A stretch of DNA of 30,514 nucleotides. Origin: an uncultured Bacteroidales bacterium (GTDB taxonomy: Bacteria; Bacteroidota; Bacteroidia; Bacteroidales; F082). The stretch is taken from the NCBI GenBank assembly GCA_937896895.1, contig CALBNV010000021.1, forward strand, positions 1 to 30,514, read 5' to 3'. Of the stretch, positions 7,974 through 16,397 are shown piece after piece (the first letter of the stretch is position 1; every line of letters begins with the position of its first letter). The position numbers and the translations under genes were made by a program. Below the pieces are notes generated by a model, which worked only from the letters and a program-made list of their open reading frames with translations, was not told the DNA's origin and did no database searches.

Positions 7974-8051
7974 CGGATATTTTTTGACATGGCACTTTAA
8001 AAAATATTATATTTCAGCCAGAAATTTAGTATGATTTACTTGTATTTTTTG

Positions 8052-8059
8052 TATTTTTG
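8052..8059 (+). promoter_or_regulatory. gpmA: -7 promoter element of gpmA
   Basis: TATTTTTG matches TAnnTTTG and lies 29 bases before the gpmA ATG. No TTG sits at the standard spacing upstream. Confidence 0.55.
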
Positions 8060-8088
8060 CGGGCTTAAAATTTAGATTTTTTTAAAAA

Positions 8089-8835
8089 ATGAAAAAGCTT
8101 ATATTGGTTCGCCACGGCGAAAGTGAATGGAACAAACTGAATCTTTTCACAGGTTGGACAAACGTGGATTTGTCGGAAAACGGAGTTAAAGAAGCACAAG
8201 AGGCCGGCAAGGCATTGTTCGAGGCCGGTTACAGACCGGAGATTTGCTTCACATCATATCTGAAAAGAGCCATCAAAACATTGAATAACATCCTCGATGT
8301 CATGGATTTAGACTGGCTTCCCGTCAACAAGACATGGCGTCTGAACGAGAAGAGTTATGGCAAGTTACAGGGTTCTAACAAGGTTGAGATGGCCAAGAAA
8401 TACGGTGATGACATGGTACAGAAATGGCGCCGTTCGTTCGATGTGCAGCCGCCGGCGTTCACGATGGACGACCCGAAAAGCCCGCGTCAGGATCCACGTT
8501 ACGCAGAGTTGACCGACGAACAAATTCCGCTGACAGAATCGCTAAAAGACTGCATCAACCGTCTGATGCCGTATTATAAAGACGTGATTCTCAATGCTTT
8601 CGAAAACCATGACCAAGTGTTGGTAGTAGCTCACGGCAACAGTTTGCGCGGCATCGTGAAAGAACTTCGCGGCATGACAAACGAAGAAATCATCAAATTC
8701 AACATTCCGACAGCAACGCCATACGTCTTTGAATTTGACGACAACATGAACCTCCTTGACAGCAAGTTCATCGGCGACCCAGATGTCATTGCAGCAAAAA
8801 TGCAAAGCGTTGCCAATCAAGGGAAAGCAAAATAA
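8089..8835 (+). CDS. gpmA: 2,3-bisphosphoglycerate-dependent phosphoglycerate mutase
   Basis: A 248-residue cytoplasmic glycolytic enzyme that interconverts 3- and 2-phosphoglycerate. It aligns end to end with E. coli GpmA from memory, including the C-terminal VANQGKAK. Motifs: LVRHGESEWN with the phospho-acceptor H9, R60 in SYLKRAIKT, E87 in RLNEKSYG, WRRSF at 113-117 and VVAHGNSLRG with H182. The usual NER/KHYG segment reads NEKSYG here, with Ser at 89. It is the first gene of a four-gene plus-strand unit, and the phosphatase gene begins 4 bases after its stop. Confidence 0.96.
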   Translation: MKKLILVRHGESEWNKLNLFTGWTNVDLSENGVKEAQEAGKALFEAGYRPEICFTSYLKRAIKTLNNILDVMDLDWLPVNKTWRLNEKSYGKLQGSNKVEMAKKYGDDMVQKWRRSFDVQPPAFTMDDPKSPRQDPRYAELTDEQIPLTESLKDCINRLMPYYKDVILNAFENHDQVLVVAHGNSLRGIVKELRGMTNEEIIKFNIPTATPYVFEFDDNMNLLDSKFIGDPDVIAAKMQSVANQGKAK

Positions 8836-8839
8836 TTCT

Positions 8840-9544
8840 ATGGGAAGACGTTGGGTTATACCAGATATTCACGGGTGCTTCCAGACTTTGAAACAGCTTG
8901 TTGAGGAAGACATCCAGCTGACCAAAGAGGACTCTTTGTTTTTCCTCGGCGACTACATCGACCGCGGTTCTGACGGGAAATCGGTCATCGACTATATCAT
9001 GAGCATTCAACACCAAGGTTATAACGTTCGTTATGTCATTGGTAATCATGAAGATTTCTGTCTTAGATCTTACGAACAAGACAAGAAAATGTTCATCTTC
9101 AAAGGCAGCGCACAGAAAGAATGGGAAAAATATGGCGGCAAAGCCACGCTGAACAGTTTCGGCGTAAAGAGGCCGCGTGACATCGACGAGAAATACATCG
9201 ACTGGATGCGCAACGGTGAGTATTTCATCGAACTTGACAAATACATTCTGGTTCACGCAGGCATGAACTTCAACATCCAAAACCCTTTTGACGATGTCTG
9301 GTCGATGATGTGGATTAGGGATTTCAAAGTCGATCCAATAAAAACAGGCGGCAAAAAAATCATCCACGGGCACGTTCCCATCGAGTACAGCATGATAGAA
9401 ACGTTCATAAAATCAGCAAATTATGGTTTTATAGCACTCGACAACGGTGTCTATTACAAAGACAAGAAAGCCGGTTTTGGCAACCTTATTGCACTTGACA
9501 TTGACAGCCTTGAGCTTATTGCTCAACCGAATATCGACTATTGA
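8840..9544 (+). CDS. PPP-family metallophosphoesterase (serine/threonine phosphatase-like)
   Basis: A 234-residue calcineurin-like phosphoesterase. The dimetal site is complete: PDIHG (D9, H11), LGDYIDRG (D38), VIGNHED (N69, H70), LVHAG (H139) and IHGHVP (H178). This is the order of bacterial PrpA/ApaH-like PPP enzymes, which dephosphorylate phosphoproteins or cleave dinucleoside polyphosphates; sequence alone does not tell which. The frame is open further back to 8756 inside gpmA, but ATG at 8840 gives the normal family start MGRRWVIPDIHG. Its TGA overlaps the ATG of the TatD gene (TGATG), indicating coupled translation. Confidence 0.9.
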   Translation: MGRRWVIPDIHGCFQTLKQLVEEDIQLTKEDSLFFLGDYIDRGSDGKSVIDYIMSIQHQGYNVRYVIGNHEDFCLRSYEQDKKMFIFKGSAQKEWEKYGGKATLNSFGVKRPRDIDEKYIDWMRNGEYFIELDKYILVHAGMNFNIQNPFDDVWSMMWIRDFKVDPIKTGGKKIIHGHVPIEYSMIETFIKSANYGFIALDNGVYYKDKKAGFGNLIALDIDSLELIAQPNIDY

Positions 9545-10227
9545 TGTTAGTTGACATCCATACTCACAACCACAACCTTGATAATCAATGTGTTATCAAG
9601 GTTGTATGTTTAAATATGCCGGATTTCGACAAGATTCAAGACATTCATCCAATACCTTATTGCTATTACTCCGCAGCCATTCATCCATGGGATGTTAAAT
9701 CATTTGATGACAACACTTTAACCTCATTGAAGAAGATTGCAGAAGACAAACGAGTAGTTGCAATCGGGGAGTCAGGTCTCGACAGGGTTTATGTAGATAC
9801 ATTTGAATATCAACGAGTTATATTTCGGAAAATGATTGAACTGTCGGAAAAGATTTACAAGCCGATGATAATACATTCGGTCAGGTCGGATTCCGACATC
9901 ATTTCCGAAAGGGTGAAATCAAAAGCGAGAATGCCGTGGATTATTCACGGATTCAACGGCTCGCTGCAAACCGCGCAACAACTCGTAAACCACGGGATGT
10001 ACATTTCGCTCGGCGAAATTCTGTACAGAAACGTGAAGAAAGCCTCTGACTTGTTAAACAGCTTGCCATTTGACAGGATTTTCTTTGAGACTGACACCGC
10101 CGAAAGGTCGATAGCTGACGTTTACAAGACAGCGGCGGCTCTCTCCGGCTGTGAAATTGGAGATTTGGAAATAAAGGTTTTTGATAACTTCAAAAGAATA
10201 TTTTTCGATGGAAAACTGGAAGAATAG
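9544..10227 (+). CDS. TatD family metal-dependent hydrolase
   Basis: A 227-residue TIM-barrel amidohydrolase of the TatD family, whose members act as 3'-5' exonucleases or D-aminoacyl-tRNA or related hydrolases. Ligands: VDIHTH (H6, H8), GESGLD (E76), IIHSVR (H111), WIIHGFNG (H135) and FETDTAE (D184). At 227 residues it is a little shorter than E. coli TatD (about 260). Several segments, including the metal-free stretch 10-40, are divergent, as in the short Bacteroidales versions. ATG at 9544 is preferred over TTG at 9541. Its last 20 bases overlap the start of tcdA. Confidence 0.88.
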   Translation: MLVDIHTHNHNLDNQCVIKVVCLNMPDFDKIQDIHPIPYCYYSAAIHPWDVKSFDDNTLTSLKKIAEDKRVVAIGESGLDRVYVDTFEYQRVIFRKMIELSEKIYKPMIIHSVRSDSDIISERVKSKARMPWIIHGFNGSLQTAQQLVNHGMYISLGEILYRNVKKASDLLNSLPFDRIFFETDTAERSIADVYKTAAALSGCEIGDLEIKVFDNFKRIFFDGKLEE

Positions 10228-10927
10228 AACACAGTTACTCATTGGTAATGAGGGAGTTGAGAAGCTCGCAAACTCTCATGTCTTAGTCGTCGGACTCGGC
10301 GGGGTCGGTGCATACGCCGCCGAACAGCTTGCCCGCGCAGGCATCGGTGAAATGACTATCATCGACAGTGACACCGTCAATGAGACGAACAAAAACCGCC
10401 AGCTCCTCGCACTCGACAGCACTGTCGGGAAACTGAAGACAGATGTCATGGCGGAAAGGATACGCGACATCAATCCGAACATCAACCTGCACGTCGTCAC
10501 GCAATATCTTAAAGATCAACCGATTATTGACCTCATGGCCCAGAAATTCGATTTCATCGTTGATGCCATCGATACCTTGGCGCCGAAAGTTTTTCTACTT
10601 TACTACGCGGTACAAAATCATCAGAACATAGTGAGCTGCATGGGCGCAGGCGGAAAGTTTCATCCGGAACGCATTGAAATTGTAGATATTGCGAAATCAC
10701 ACGAATGCCGACTCGCGTTCTATATCAGGAAACGCCTGCACCGTCTTGGGATAAGGGAAGGCATCACTGTGGTTTATTCCCCGGAGAAAGTCGCCGACAC
10801 CGCCTTTATCGTTGAAGATGAGAAAGTTGACAACAAAATCGCGACTGTCGGCACTATCTCGTATATGCCAGCCGTTTTCGGATGTTTCTGCGCATCGTAT
10901 GTGATAAATCAAATTCTCGGCAAATAA
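10208..10927 (+). CDS. tcdA: tRNA threonylcarbamoyladenosine dehydratase (TcdA, ThiF/E1-like)
   Basis: A 239-residue E1-like ATP-dependent enzyme that cyclises the t6A base at position 37 of ANN-decoding tRNAs. The N-terminus NRTQLLIGNEGVEKL leads into the nucleotide-binding motif VVGLGGVGAYAAEQLARAG at 27-45. Further family features are ETNKNRQ, DAIDTLAPK and MGAGGKFHPERI. The frame extends to 10181, but the ATG at 10208 matches the usual start and length. It is the last gene of the gpmA unit and overlaps the TatD gene by 20 bases. It ends 7 bases from the convergent zinc-ribbon gene. Confidence 0.93.
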   Translation: MENWKNRTQLLIGNEGVEKLANSHVLVVGLGGVGAYAAEQLARAGIGEMTIIDSDTVNETNKNRQLLALDSTVGKLKTDVMAERIRDINPNINLHVVTQYLKDQPIIDLMAQKFDFIVDAIDTLAPKVFLLYYAVQNHQNIVSCMGAGGKFHPERIEIVDIAKSHECRLAFYIRKRLHRLGIREGITVVYSPEKVADTAFIVEDEKVDNKIATVGTISYMPAVFGCFCASYVINQILGK

Positions 10928-10934
10928 CTGATTA

Positions 10935-11693
10935 TCAACCTACAACCAAGAACACGAAGTCATGGCGTTTCTTGACTTCCTTCTCAATGTTAGCAATATA
11001 GTGTGTTCTCCTTGGAATTGTGTTTAGGATTTTCTGAGCTTCGTCGTACTCACCCATCTCACGATATAATTCAATGATTTCCAATGTTGAAGCCTCATAT
11101 TCCTCATCTTCCGGAGTATAACGGCCTTTCAGCAGAACCAACAGAGCCTTCAAGTTTTCAATATATTCCTCGTGATACTTTTTGAAAAGCATTCTGCCTT
11201 CAAGGAGTTTCTGTCGATTCTTACGCCAAACATTAAAACTCATCTGCCCTGAAAGGAGATAACTGAGTTTGCCTTGATAATTGTTACGCACCAAATCATT
11301 GTACGCCCACCACATCAGACGGCGCAGGTAGAGTTCCTTGTCGCGATCGCCACCAACGACCTCCAAGGCCTTGCGATAGTGTTCTTTGAGTGCTATCTTT
11401 CCAGCGTTTTTGCTGAAACGCACCCCGAAAAAACGCCAGTGATTCCAATTATAATAAGGCCCGTCTGGTTTCGCGTAACTGACAATCGGTTCTTCATATT
11501 TGTCAACCCAAAACCAATGGCTGCACGCTGGACAGATTATAAACTTCTGAGTCTCAGTGATATACGTATCGTTTAAGATCTTCCCATCGGAAAACAGCAC
11601 CGATTTATTCACCATCTCCGACCTAACAAGATGACCCTCAAGATGGCAGCCGCAGCTCGGGCATTTTATATAAAACGTGTCAAATCTTAACAT
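10935..11693 (-). CDS. Zinc-ribbon protein of unknown function
   Basis: A 252-residue cytoplasmic protein I cannot name. It opens with two CxxC pairs, IKCPSCGC (C11, C14) and IICPACSHWFW (C54, C57), which very probably bind zinc. The remainder is helical and charged. The stretch 170-245 (EYIENLKALLVLLKG, EIIELYREMGEYDEAQKILN) looks like one or two tetratricopeptide-type helix pairs. There is no signal peptide or membrane segment. It starts 8 bases after the RNase HI stop, so the two are co-transcribed. Similarity to CpXC or DUF2225-type proteins is possible but not shown. Confidence 0.8.
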   Translation of the reverse strand: MLRFDTFYIKCPSCGCHLEGHLVRSEMVNKSVLFSDGKILNDTYITETQKFIICPACSHWFWVDKYEEPIVSYAKPDGPYYNWNHWRFFGVRFSKNAGKIALKEHYRKALEVVGGDRDKELYLRRLMWWAYNDLVRNNYQGKLSYLLSGQMSFNVWRKNRQKLLEGRMLFKKYHEEYIENLKALLVLLKGRYTPEDEEYEASTLEIIELYREMGEYDEAQKILNTIPRRTHYIANIEKEVKKRHDFVFLVVG

Positions 11694-11701
11694 ATCATCA
11701 T

Positions 11702-12337
11702 TTATTTTCTGCCAAAGTCAGCGGGGACTTCACCCCATATTTCCGTTTTCCATTTATAGACGGGCACTCTGAAAGTGTTTTCCGCAAGCCATTTTTCGGC
11801 TCTTCTAATCACATCGAAAAGATATGCATTCTTCTGATTTTCAATAAGTTTGGTCTTACATTTACCTTCTTTGACCCATTTTTGTCCGTTCAGCGAATCG
11901 GAATAAATCGGAAGACAGAGTTTGTTTTTCTGTTGCCATGCGAGGCAATGGACAATGGCGAGAAACTCTCCGATGTTGTTGGTCCCGTAATCAAATACAG
12001 GGCTTTTAAACACTTCCGTGCCGGTTTCGACATATACGCCGCGGTACTCCATTTTGCCCGGATTGCCCGAACATGCTGCATCGACGGCGATGGCATTGGG
12101 GATTGGTTTTGGCGTGTCCTCAGGAAGTTTTGACAATCTTTCAGTTGTAGTAAACTCTTTATTATCAACATAATAATCTTCAAAACCTTTTTTAAAGGCA
12201 TCTTCTGCGCTTTGTCGGTCGGGGAAGCCCTTAAACCTTGCACCATGGAATCCCTCCACCTGAAGCCTGCATTCGTCCCAGCTGGAAAACACGCCGATTT
12301 GTCGGCCTTGCCAAACGGTATAAAATTTATTTTTCAC
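11702..12337 (-). CDS. rnhA: Ribonuclease HI with N-terminal viroplasmin-like domain
   Basis: A 211-residue enzyme that cuts the RNA strand of RNA:DNA hybrids. Residues 4-50 (FYTVWQGRQIGVFSSWDEC…, SAEDAFKKG) form the caulimovirus viroplasmin/RNase H hybrid-binding domain seen in eukaryotic and Bacteroidota enzymes. The catalytic domain starts at about 80, with carboxylates D86 (AVDAACSGNPG), E124 (GEFLAIVH), D147 (YSDSLNG) and D207 (ADFGRK). The start codon is GTG (12335-12337), only 4 bases from the -7 promoter box. No better in-frame start lies upstream. Confidence 0.93.
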   Translation of the reverse strand: MKNKFYTVWQGRQIGVFSSWDECRLQVEGFHGARFKGFPDRQSAEDAFKKGFEDYYVDNKEFTTTERLSKLPEDTPKPIPNAIAVDAACSGNPGKMEYRGVYVETGTEVFKSPVFDYGTNNIGEFLAIVHCLAWQQKNKLCLPIYSDSLNGQKWVKEGKCKTKLIENQKNAYLFDVIRRAEKWLAENTFRVPVYKWKTEIWGEVPADFGRK

Positions 12338-12341
12338 GGCG

Positions 12342-12349
12342 CAAAAGTA
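12342..12349 (-). promoter_or_regulatory. rnhA: -7 promoter element of rnhA, 4 bases before its GTG
   Basis: The minus strand reads TACTTTTG (TAnnTTTG), then GCGCC overlaps into the GTG start. No TTG at the usual -33 spacing. If used, the message would be leaderless or nearly so. Confidence 0.45.
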
Positions 12350-12394
12350 ATATTTTTTTCAAGGTGGTTGTCGATATTATCGGAATTTAATTTC

Positions 12395-12427
12395 AAAAAG
12401 AAAAAAGCCACTGGTAATCAGTGGCCT
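12395..12427 (-). terminator. Rho-independent terminator of tRNA-Glu
   Basis: On the minus strand GCCACTG (12425-12419), loop ATTAC, CAGTGGC (12413-12407), then TTTTTTCTTTTTG. The 7-bp perfect stem followed by the T-run lies 4 bases downstream of the tRNA CCA end. Confidence 0.88.
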
Positions 12428-12431
12428 TCGT

Positions 12432-12506
12432 TGGTATCGGGTAAGGGAATCGAACCCTTATTTCGACAGTGAGAGTGTCGTTACCTAACCGTTAGTAGAA
12501 CCCGAC
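12432..12506 (-). tRNA. tRNA-Glu (anticodon CUC), CCA encoded
   Basis: On the minus strand the cloverleaf is complete. The acceptor pairs GTCGGGT with ACCCGAT (first pair G-U). The D arm is TAC/GTA with loop containing GGTTAG. The anticodon stem CGACA/TGTCG holds loop CTCTCAC, anticodon CTC. A 4-base variable loop is followed by T arm AAGGG-TTCGATT-CCCTT. The discriminator A is at 12435 and CCA is encoded at 12434-12432. It reads GAG codons. It has its own promoter at 12528-12557 and terminator at 12395-12427, so it is a single-gene unit between the GT9 and rnhA genes. Confidence 0.93.
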
Positions 12507-12527
12507 ATCGGTCATTTTTTGACGGTG

Positions 12528-12557
12528 CAAAAGTACAAATAATTTTAATATGCGCAA
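12528..12557 (-). promoter_or_regulatory. Full Bacteroidota promoter of tRNA-Glu
   Basis: On the minus strand TTG (12557-12555) is followed after exactly 19 bases by TACTTTTG (12535-12528), the optimal TTG-N19-TAnnTTTG arrangement. The mature tRNA begins 21 bases further on. The promoter lies in the 10 to 40 bases after the GT9 stop codon. Confidence 0.85.
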
Positions 12558-12566
12558 CAAAAAATC

Positions 12567-13550
12567 TCAAAATTTTTTCAACGCCGCGCAAATCTCGTCG
12601 CTGCTCAGTTCGTTCATGCATTTGAAATGTTTCTTCGGGCAGTTCTTATAGCCGAGTTTTGAACATGGACGGCACTTAAGTCCTTTGCATTCAATGATTT
12701 TCGAGAACTCCGGGTGCTGCGGGTCGTAAGGTGTCATGCCGAACTCAGGCACCGTGTTGCCCCACGTAGAGACGATGGGCTTGTGCAATGCGGCAGCGAT
12801 ATGCATCATTCCGGTGTCGTTCGTCAAGACGGCTTTAGCCATTTTTATGATTGAAGCCGACTGTTCGAGATTAAGCATCCCGACGGGATTTCCGACGTTC
12901 TCACCGACCGCGTCGGCAATCTCTTTGGCACGTGTCATGTCTTCCGAACCGCCGAGAAGTATCACCGGCTCGTCGAGTTTCTCTATGACTTCAATGACTT
13001 TCTGTGTCGGAAGTACTTTCGTGTTATAGCTTCCGCCAATGACAACGGCATAGAACCCGTTGCGGAACTCTTCCGGAAGGTCCGGCTCCTGCATCTGGTT
13101 CATGTCGCTGATGTAAAACTCCACGCCCTTGCCGTCGTTCTTGATGTCCAACGCCTCAACAGCCTCAAAATACCTGTCAACAATATGGGACTTCGGCAAC
13201 TTGTTGATTTTGAATACAGTCAAAAGCATCTTCTTGAAATCAAGCTTATGAAAACTGTGATGCTCGCACCTCAAAGCGCGGCAGATCGCCTTCGACCTGT
13301 GATTCTTCTGTAAATCAATGACATAATCAAAATTCTCTTTCTTCAATTCTTTGATGGTCTCCCTCAAGGAACCCGAAAACTCGTGGGTCTTATCGACAAA
13401 AGGGTTGGCGTGCGTTATGCCCGCGAATTTCTCTTTTATAAGATAATGCAACTCCAAATCGTCATCCATCTGCCATTTCAGACATCTTATTATCGGGGTA
13501 GTCAGGACAATGTCGCCTATCGAACTGAATCGTATTATCAGAATTTTCAT
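12567..13550 (-). CDS. Glycosyltransferase family 9 (heptosyltransferase-like)
   Basis: A 327-residue GT-B glycosyltransferase related to ADP-heptose:LPS heptosyltransferases, acting on the cytoplasmic side of the inner membrane on lipid-linked glycan. The N-terminal Rossmann motif is MKILIIRFSSIGDIVLTTP. The nucleotide-sugar region has ILLGGSEDM at 197-205 and LTNDTGMMHIAAAL at 242-255, followed by VSTWGNT. The C-terminus carries a cysteine-rich stretch (C288, C293, C296, C304, C311) that could bind zinc; I recall similar ends in other Bacteroidales family members. It is the last gene of the minus-strand cluster, 6 bases after the 5'-nucleotidase stop. Confidence 0.9.
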   Translation of the reverse strand: MKILIIRFSSIGDIVLTTPIIRCLKWQMDDDLELHYLIKEKFAGITHANPFVDKTHEFSGSLRETIKELKKENFDYVIDLQKNHRSKAICRALRCEHHSFHKLDFKKMLLTVFKINKLPKSHIVDRYFEAVEALDIKNDGKGVEFYISDMNQMQEPDLPEEFRNGFYAVVIGGSYNTKVLPTQKVIEVIEKLDEPVILLGGSEDMTRAKEIADAVGENVGNPVGMLNLEQSASIIKMAKAVLTNDTGMMHIAAALHKPIVSTWGNTVPEFGMTPYDPQHPEFSKIIECKGLKCRPCSKLGYKNCPKKHFKCMNELSSDEICAALKKF

Positions 13551-13556
13551 GTCGTT

Positions 13557-16397
13557 TTATTTTTCAATTAAACTTGCTTTATATCTGCTTACTCCTTGAT
13601 AATCAAGTGAAGGGAAGTCTTTCAAGTATTTAAACTCCGCCTCGTTTGATTTGAAATCCAACGGTTTTGGGTCGATTCCTATGTCTCTCGCCCAAATCGC
13701 GATGTAACTGTTCATTGAAACAAAATACATTTTAGTGCGGTCAATGGGCTGGCCGTTTTCCAAACAGACTTTCGAATTGACGAAATGATAAACATTGTCG
13801 CTGCCAATGTAATATTCAATGGTGTAAGTGATTCCGGAGACATGACAAGGGAAACCATCATTTGTCGCTGCGAGGTTCAGGAATTCCTCTATCTGCTTGC
13901 CTGTCATCTTCATCGTGAAAATGCCATTGTCAAACGGATCGAGATTCAAAACATCAATATATCTGAAATTGGTGCTCGTCATGCTGTCTAAACGCACGCC
14001 GCCGGGATTCTGTATCGCGATTTCGGTTTTTGCCATATAACGCTGCGCATCGGTCATGAAGGCGCCAAGTTCTTCCTTGTTCGACAACGGAAACTTCGAC
14101 TGTCCGACAATTCTGTTGAACTCTGGGACGTGGCAAAAACCGTCAACTTTCTTTTTTATGTTTTCATCGACTTTCGTAATTTCCCTTAAATCAATGATTT
14201 GTGAATGTTTATTGATAATCTCCCCGCCACAAATCTGTATCTTTGTCAGCGTTGTGAAATTTAAATCCCTCTTCGACTGCGTATATAAGACCCCGCTTGG
14301 ATATTGTTTCGTCAACAAATGATGCGAGTGTCCACCGATTATGAGGTCAAACTGCGGATAGACGCGAGCGAGAATTGAATCGACCTCGATGCCGCAATGG
14401 TCAACGAGCACAAAGATGTCGCAGCTGTCTTTAAGTGACAGATAGTCATTGATTTTCTGTATTGCGTCAACAAACCGCACATCTTTTATGCTGTCGCGAT
14501 GCGCACTCGGATAGCCATAGTTCGATGTTTCAATCATCCCGAGGAAAATCACACTGACATCCACACCTTTTATGTTTTTCACAGTTTTGAAGTATGGTTT
14601 TATCATTCCTGAAATCTCAGGATAACTTGAGAAATCGGCGTTTGCGCAGATGACAGGAAAGTTTGTTTTCTTCACAAAATACTCAAGGCCATTGATGCTT
14701 TCGTCAAATTCATGATTGCCTAACTCACTGACAGTGAACCTCAAATCATTCATCAGGGTGACCATCGGCAAGTTTGGATGCGTAGGATTCTTGTCGTTAT
14801 AAATATTACCAGTCCTGTTGTCACCTGCACTTACAAGCATCAGATCAGGATAGATTTTACGCAGACTATCAACGACATACGCAAATCTCGGCATCTTTTC
14901 AATATGGCCGTGCATGTCGTTGATCGAGAGGATTTCCACTTCCAAGGTGTCGATATTCCTTGCCTTGATTCTGTCAAGACATTGATAACCAATAGTATCC
15001 AAATTTTCAAAATATTCTATCGTGGCATCGTAAATCAACGGCCCTGTCGTCATCGCTTTAAAGCCTTGTTTTTCAAGAAATTCCATCGGATATTCGCTCA
15101 ACGCGACTGAATATTTTCTTTCCAAGTCAAGCGGCTTGCCATTTTCAAGAGTCACCGACACATTTGAAAAATGCGGAATCTTATATTCGTCAAAAACATA
15201 GTCAATCGAATAGTTCATGCCTGAAACATAAACCGGCCCACGGTCACTTGTCGAAAAATCATTTATGAAACTGACAATTTCCTTACCGCTCATCTCTATG
15301 GTTTTCAATCTGTTATCAAAAGGGCTGAAGTCATAGACATCAACAACTCTTATTTTATCACCTTCGTGACTTGTCTTTCTGATGGCACCATAATTATGAA
15401 AAGCGAGTTCGGTGTTCATGACCGAACGGTATGAATCGGCGAGCAGACATCCGATTCTGTATCTGTTGTCAAGCGGAGTGGCCGTGTAGCCCAAAAGCCG
15501 CGTCAGGAATTTGTTTTTGTAAAATTCATCTACACTTTTTCTGAGTTTTCCGTTTTCCGAAAGTCCGTTTTTCAATGATATACAATCCGCCGTCTTTGAA
15601 ACAACCTTACCGTCAACGACATTTATTTTCACGACATTAGCGAAATCCAGACACGATCCAGCCTGCGTGCAAAGGATGTTATCTCCTTTATATTCAATAT
15701 ATTTATGATGATAATGGCCACCAATAATCACATCAAATTGCGGACAGTCTTCCGCTATCGGGAAGTCACTTCTTTCACCGCAATGCGAAAGCAGAATGAA
15801 TACATCACAGCTGTCGGCAAGATATACATAATCTTTGGCGGTTTCGTAAGGGTCAATGAAGCTGATGTTTTGTATATTTTTCCCAATCGCTGACGGATGA
15901 CCGTTTTTATATGTCTCAATAAGCCCCAAGACACAAATTTTAACATCTTGATTATCAATATAATAATAAGGCTTTATATTCAATTCAGGTTCTTTCGAGA
16001 AATCGGCGTTCGCACAAATCATCGGGATTTTCGTTTTTTTCTGAAAATCAACCAACCCGTCAATGCCTTTGTCAAATTCATGGTTGCCGACGGCAGAGAG
16101 GTCAAATCCGATTTTTTTCATCAGCTTGAACATGGGATAATTCGGACAATCAGGATAGAAATCGTTGTACGAATTGCCAGTTATATTATCTCCAGCACTG
16201 AATATCAACAGATTAGGATATAGTTTTCGCAGACTGTCGGCAACGAATCCGAGACGTGACATCCGCTCAATATGCCCGTGCATATCGTTGACCGAAAGAA
16301 TGACTATCTCCTTGTTCCCTTTGTTTGATGAAGGCTTGTCGGTCGCGCATGAAACCAACAACAAACTGATAACCAATATGTTAAGTATCTTTTTCAT
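13557..16397 (-). CDS. Lipoprotein with two complete 5'-nucleotidase/UDP-sugar hydrolase modules
   Basis: A 946-residue protein made of two full-length copies of a UshA-like 5'-nucleotidase, about twice the usual length. Residues 1-17 form a lipoprotein signal (LLVSC, C17). Copy 1 (about 30-480) has NDMHGHIE (D38, H40), SAGDN, GNHEFD (N105, H106), SHCG (H205) and GGHYHH (226-231). Copy 2 (about 487-940) has NDMHGHIE (D494, H496), SAGDN, GNHEFD (N561, H562), DHCG (H667) and GGHSHH. Both also keep the C-terminal substrate domain, with NYGAIR at 335-340 in copy 1 and NPGGVR in copy 2. The period is 456 residues. It probably hydrolyses nucleotides outside the inner membrane. It overlaps the dus stop by 4 bases. 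Confidence 0.93.
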   Translation of the reverse strand: MKKILNILVISLLLVSCATDKPSSNKGNKEIVILSVNDMHGHIERMSRLGFVADSLRKLYPNLLIFSAGDNITGNSYNDFYPDCPNYPMFKLMKKIGFDLSAVGNHEFDKGIDGLVDFQKKTKIPMICANADFSKEPELNIKPYYYIDNQDVKICVLGLIETYKNGHPSAIGKNIQNISFIDPYETAKDYVYLADSCDVFILLSHCGERSDFPIAEDCPQFDVIIGGHYHHKYIEYKGDNILCTQAGSCLDFANVVKINVVDGKVVSKTADCISLKNGLSENGKLRKSVDEFYKNKFLTRLLGYTATPLDNRYRIGCLLADSYRSVMNTELAFHNYGAIRKTSHEGDKIRVVDVYDFSPFDNRLKTIEMSGKEIVSFINDFSTSDRGPVYVSGMNYSIDYVFDEYKIPHFSNVSVTLENGKPLDLERKYSVALSEYPMEFLEKQGFKAMTTGPLIYDATIEYFENLDTIGYQCLDRIKARNIDTLEVEILSINDMHGHIEKMPRFAYVVDSLRKIYPDLMLVSAGDNRTGNIYNDKNPTHPNLPMVTLMNDLRFTVSELGNHEFDESINGLEYFVKKTNFPVICANADFSSYPEISGMIKPYFKTVKNIKGVDVSVIFLGMIETSNYGYPSAHRDSIKDVRFVDAIQKINDYLSLKDSCDIFVLVDHCGIEVDSILARVYPQFDLIIGGHSHHLLTKQYPSGVLYTQSKRDLNFTTLTKIQICGGEIINKHSQIIDLREITKVDENIKKKVDGFCHVPEFNRIVGQSKFPLSNKEELGAFMTDAQRYMAKTEIAIQNPGGVRLDSMTSTNFRYIDVLNLDPFDNGIFTMKMTGKQIEEFLNLAATNDGFPCHVSGITYTIEYYIGSDNVYHFVNSKVCLENGQPIDRTKMYFVSMNSYIAIWARDIGIDPKPLDFKSNEAEFKYLKDFPSLDYQGVSRYKASLIEK

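Noticed and set aside
8786..9373. Minus-strand open frame of 195 codons
   Set aside because: Antisense to the PPP phosphatase with its complete metal site; no motif on the minus strand.
13557..16397. Assembly artefact behind the double-length nucleotidase
   Set aside because: The two halves differ substantially in sequence, so this is not a duplicated read or collapsed repeat; it looks like an old tandem duplication.
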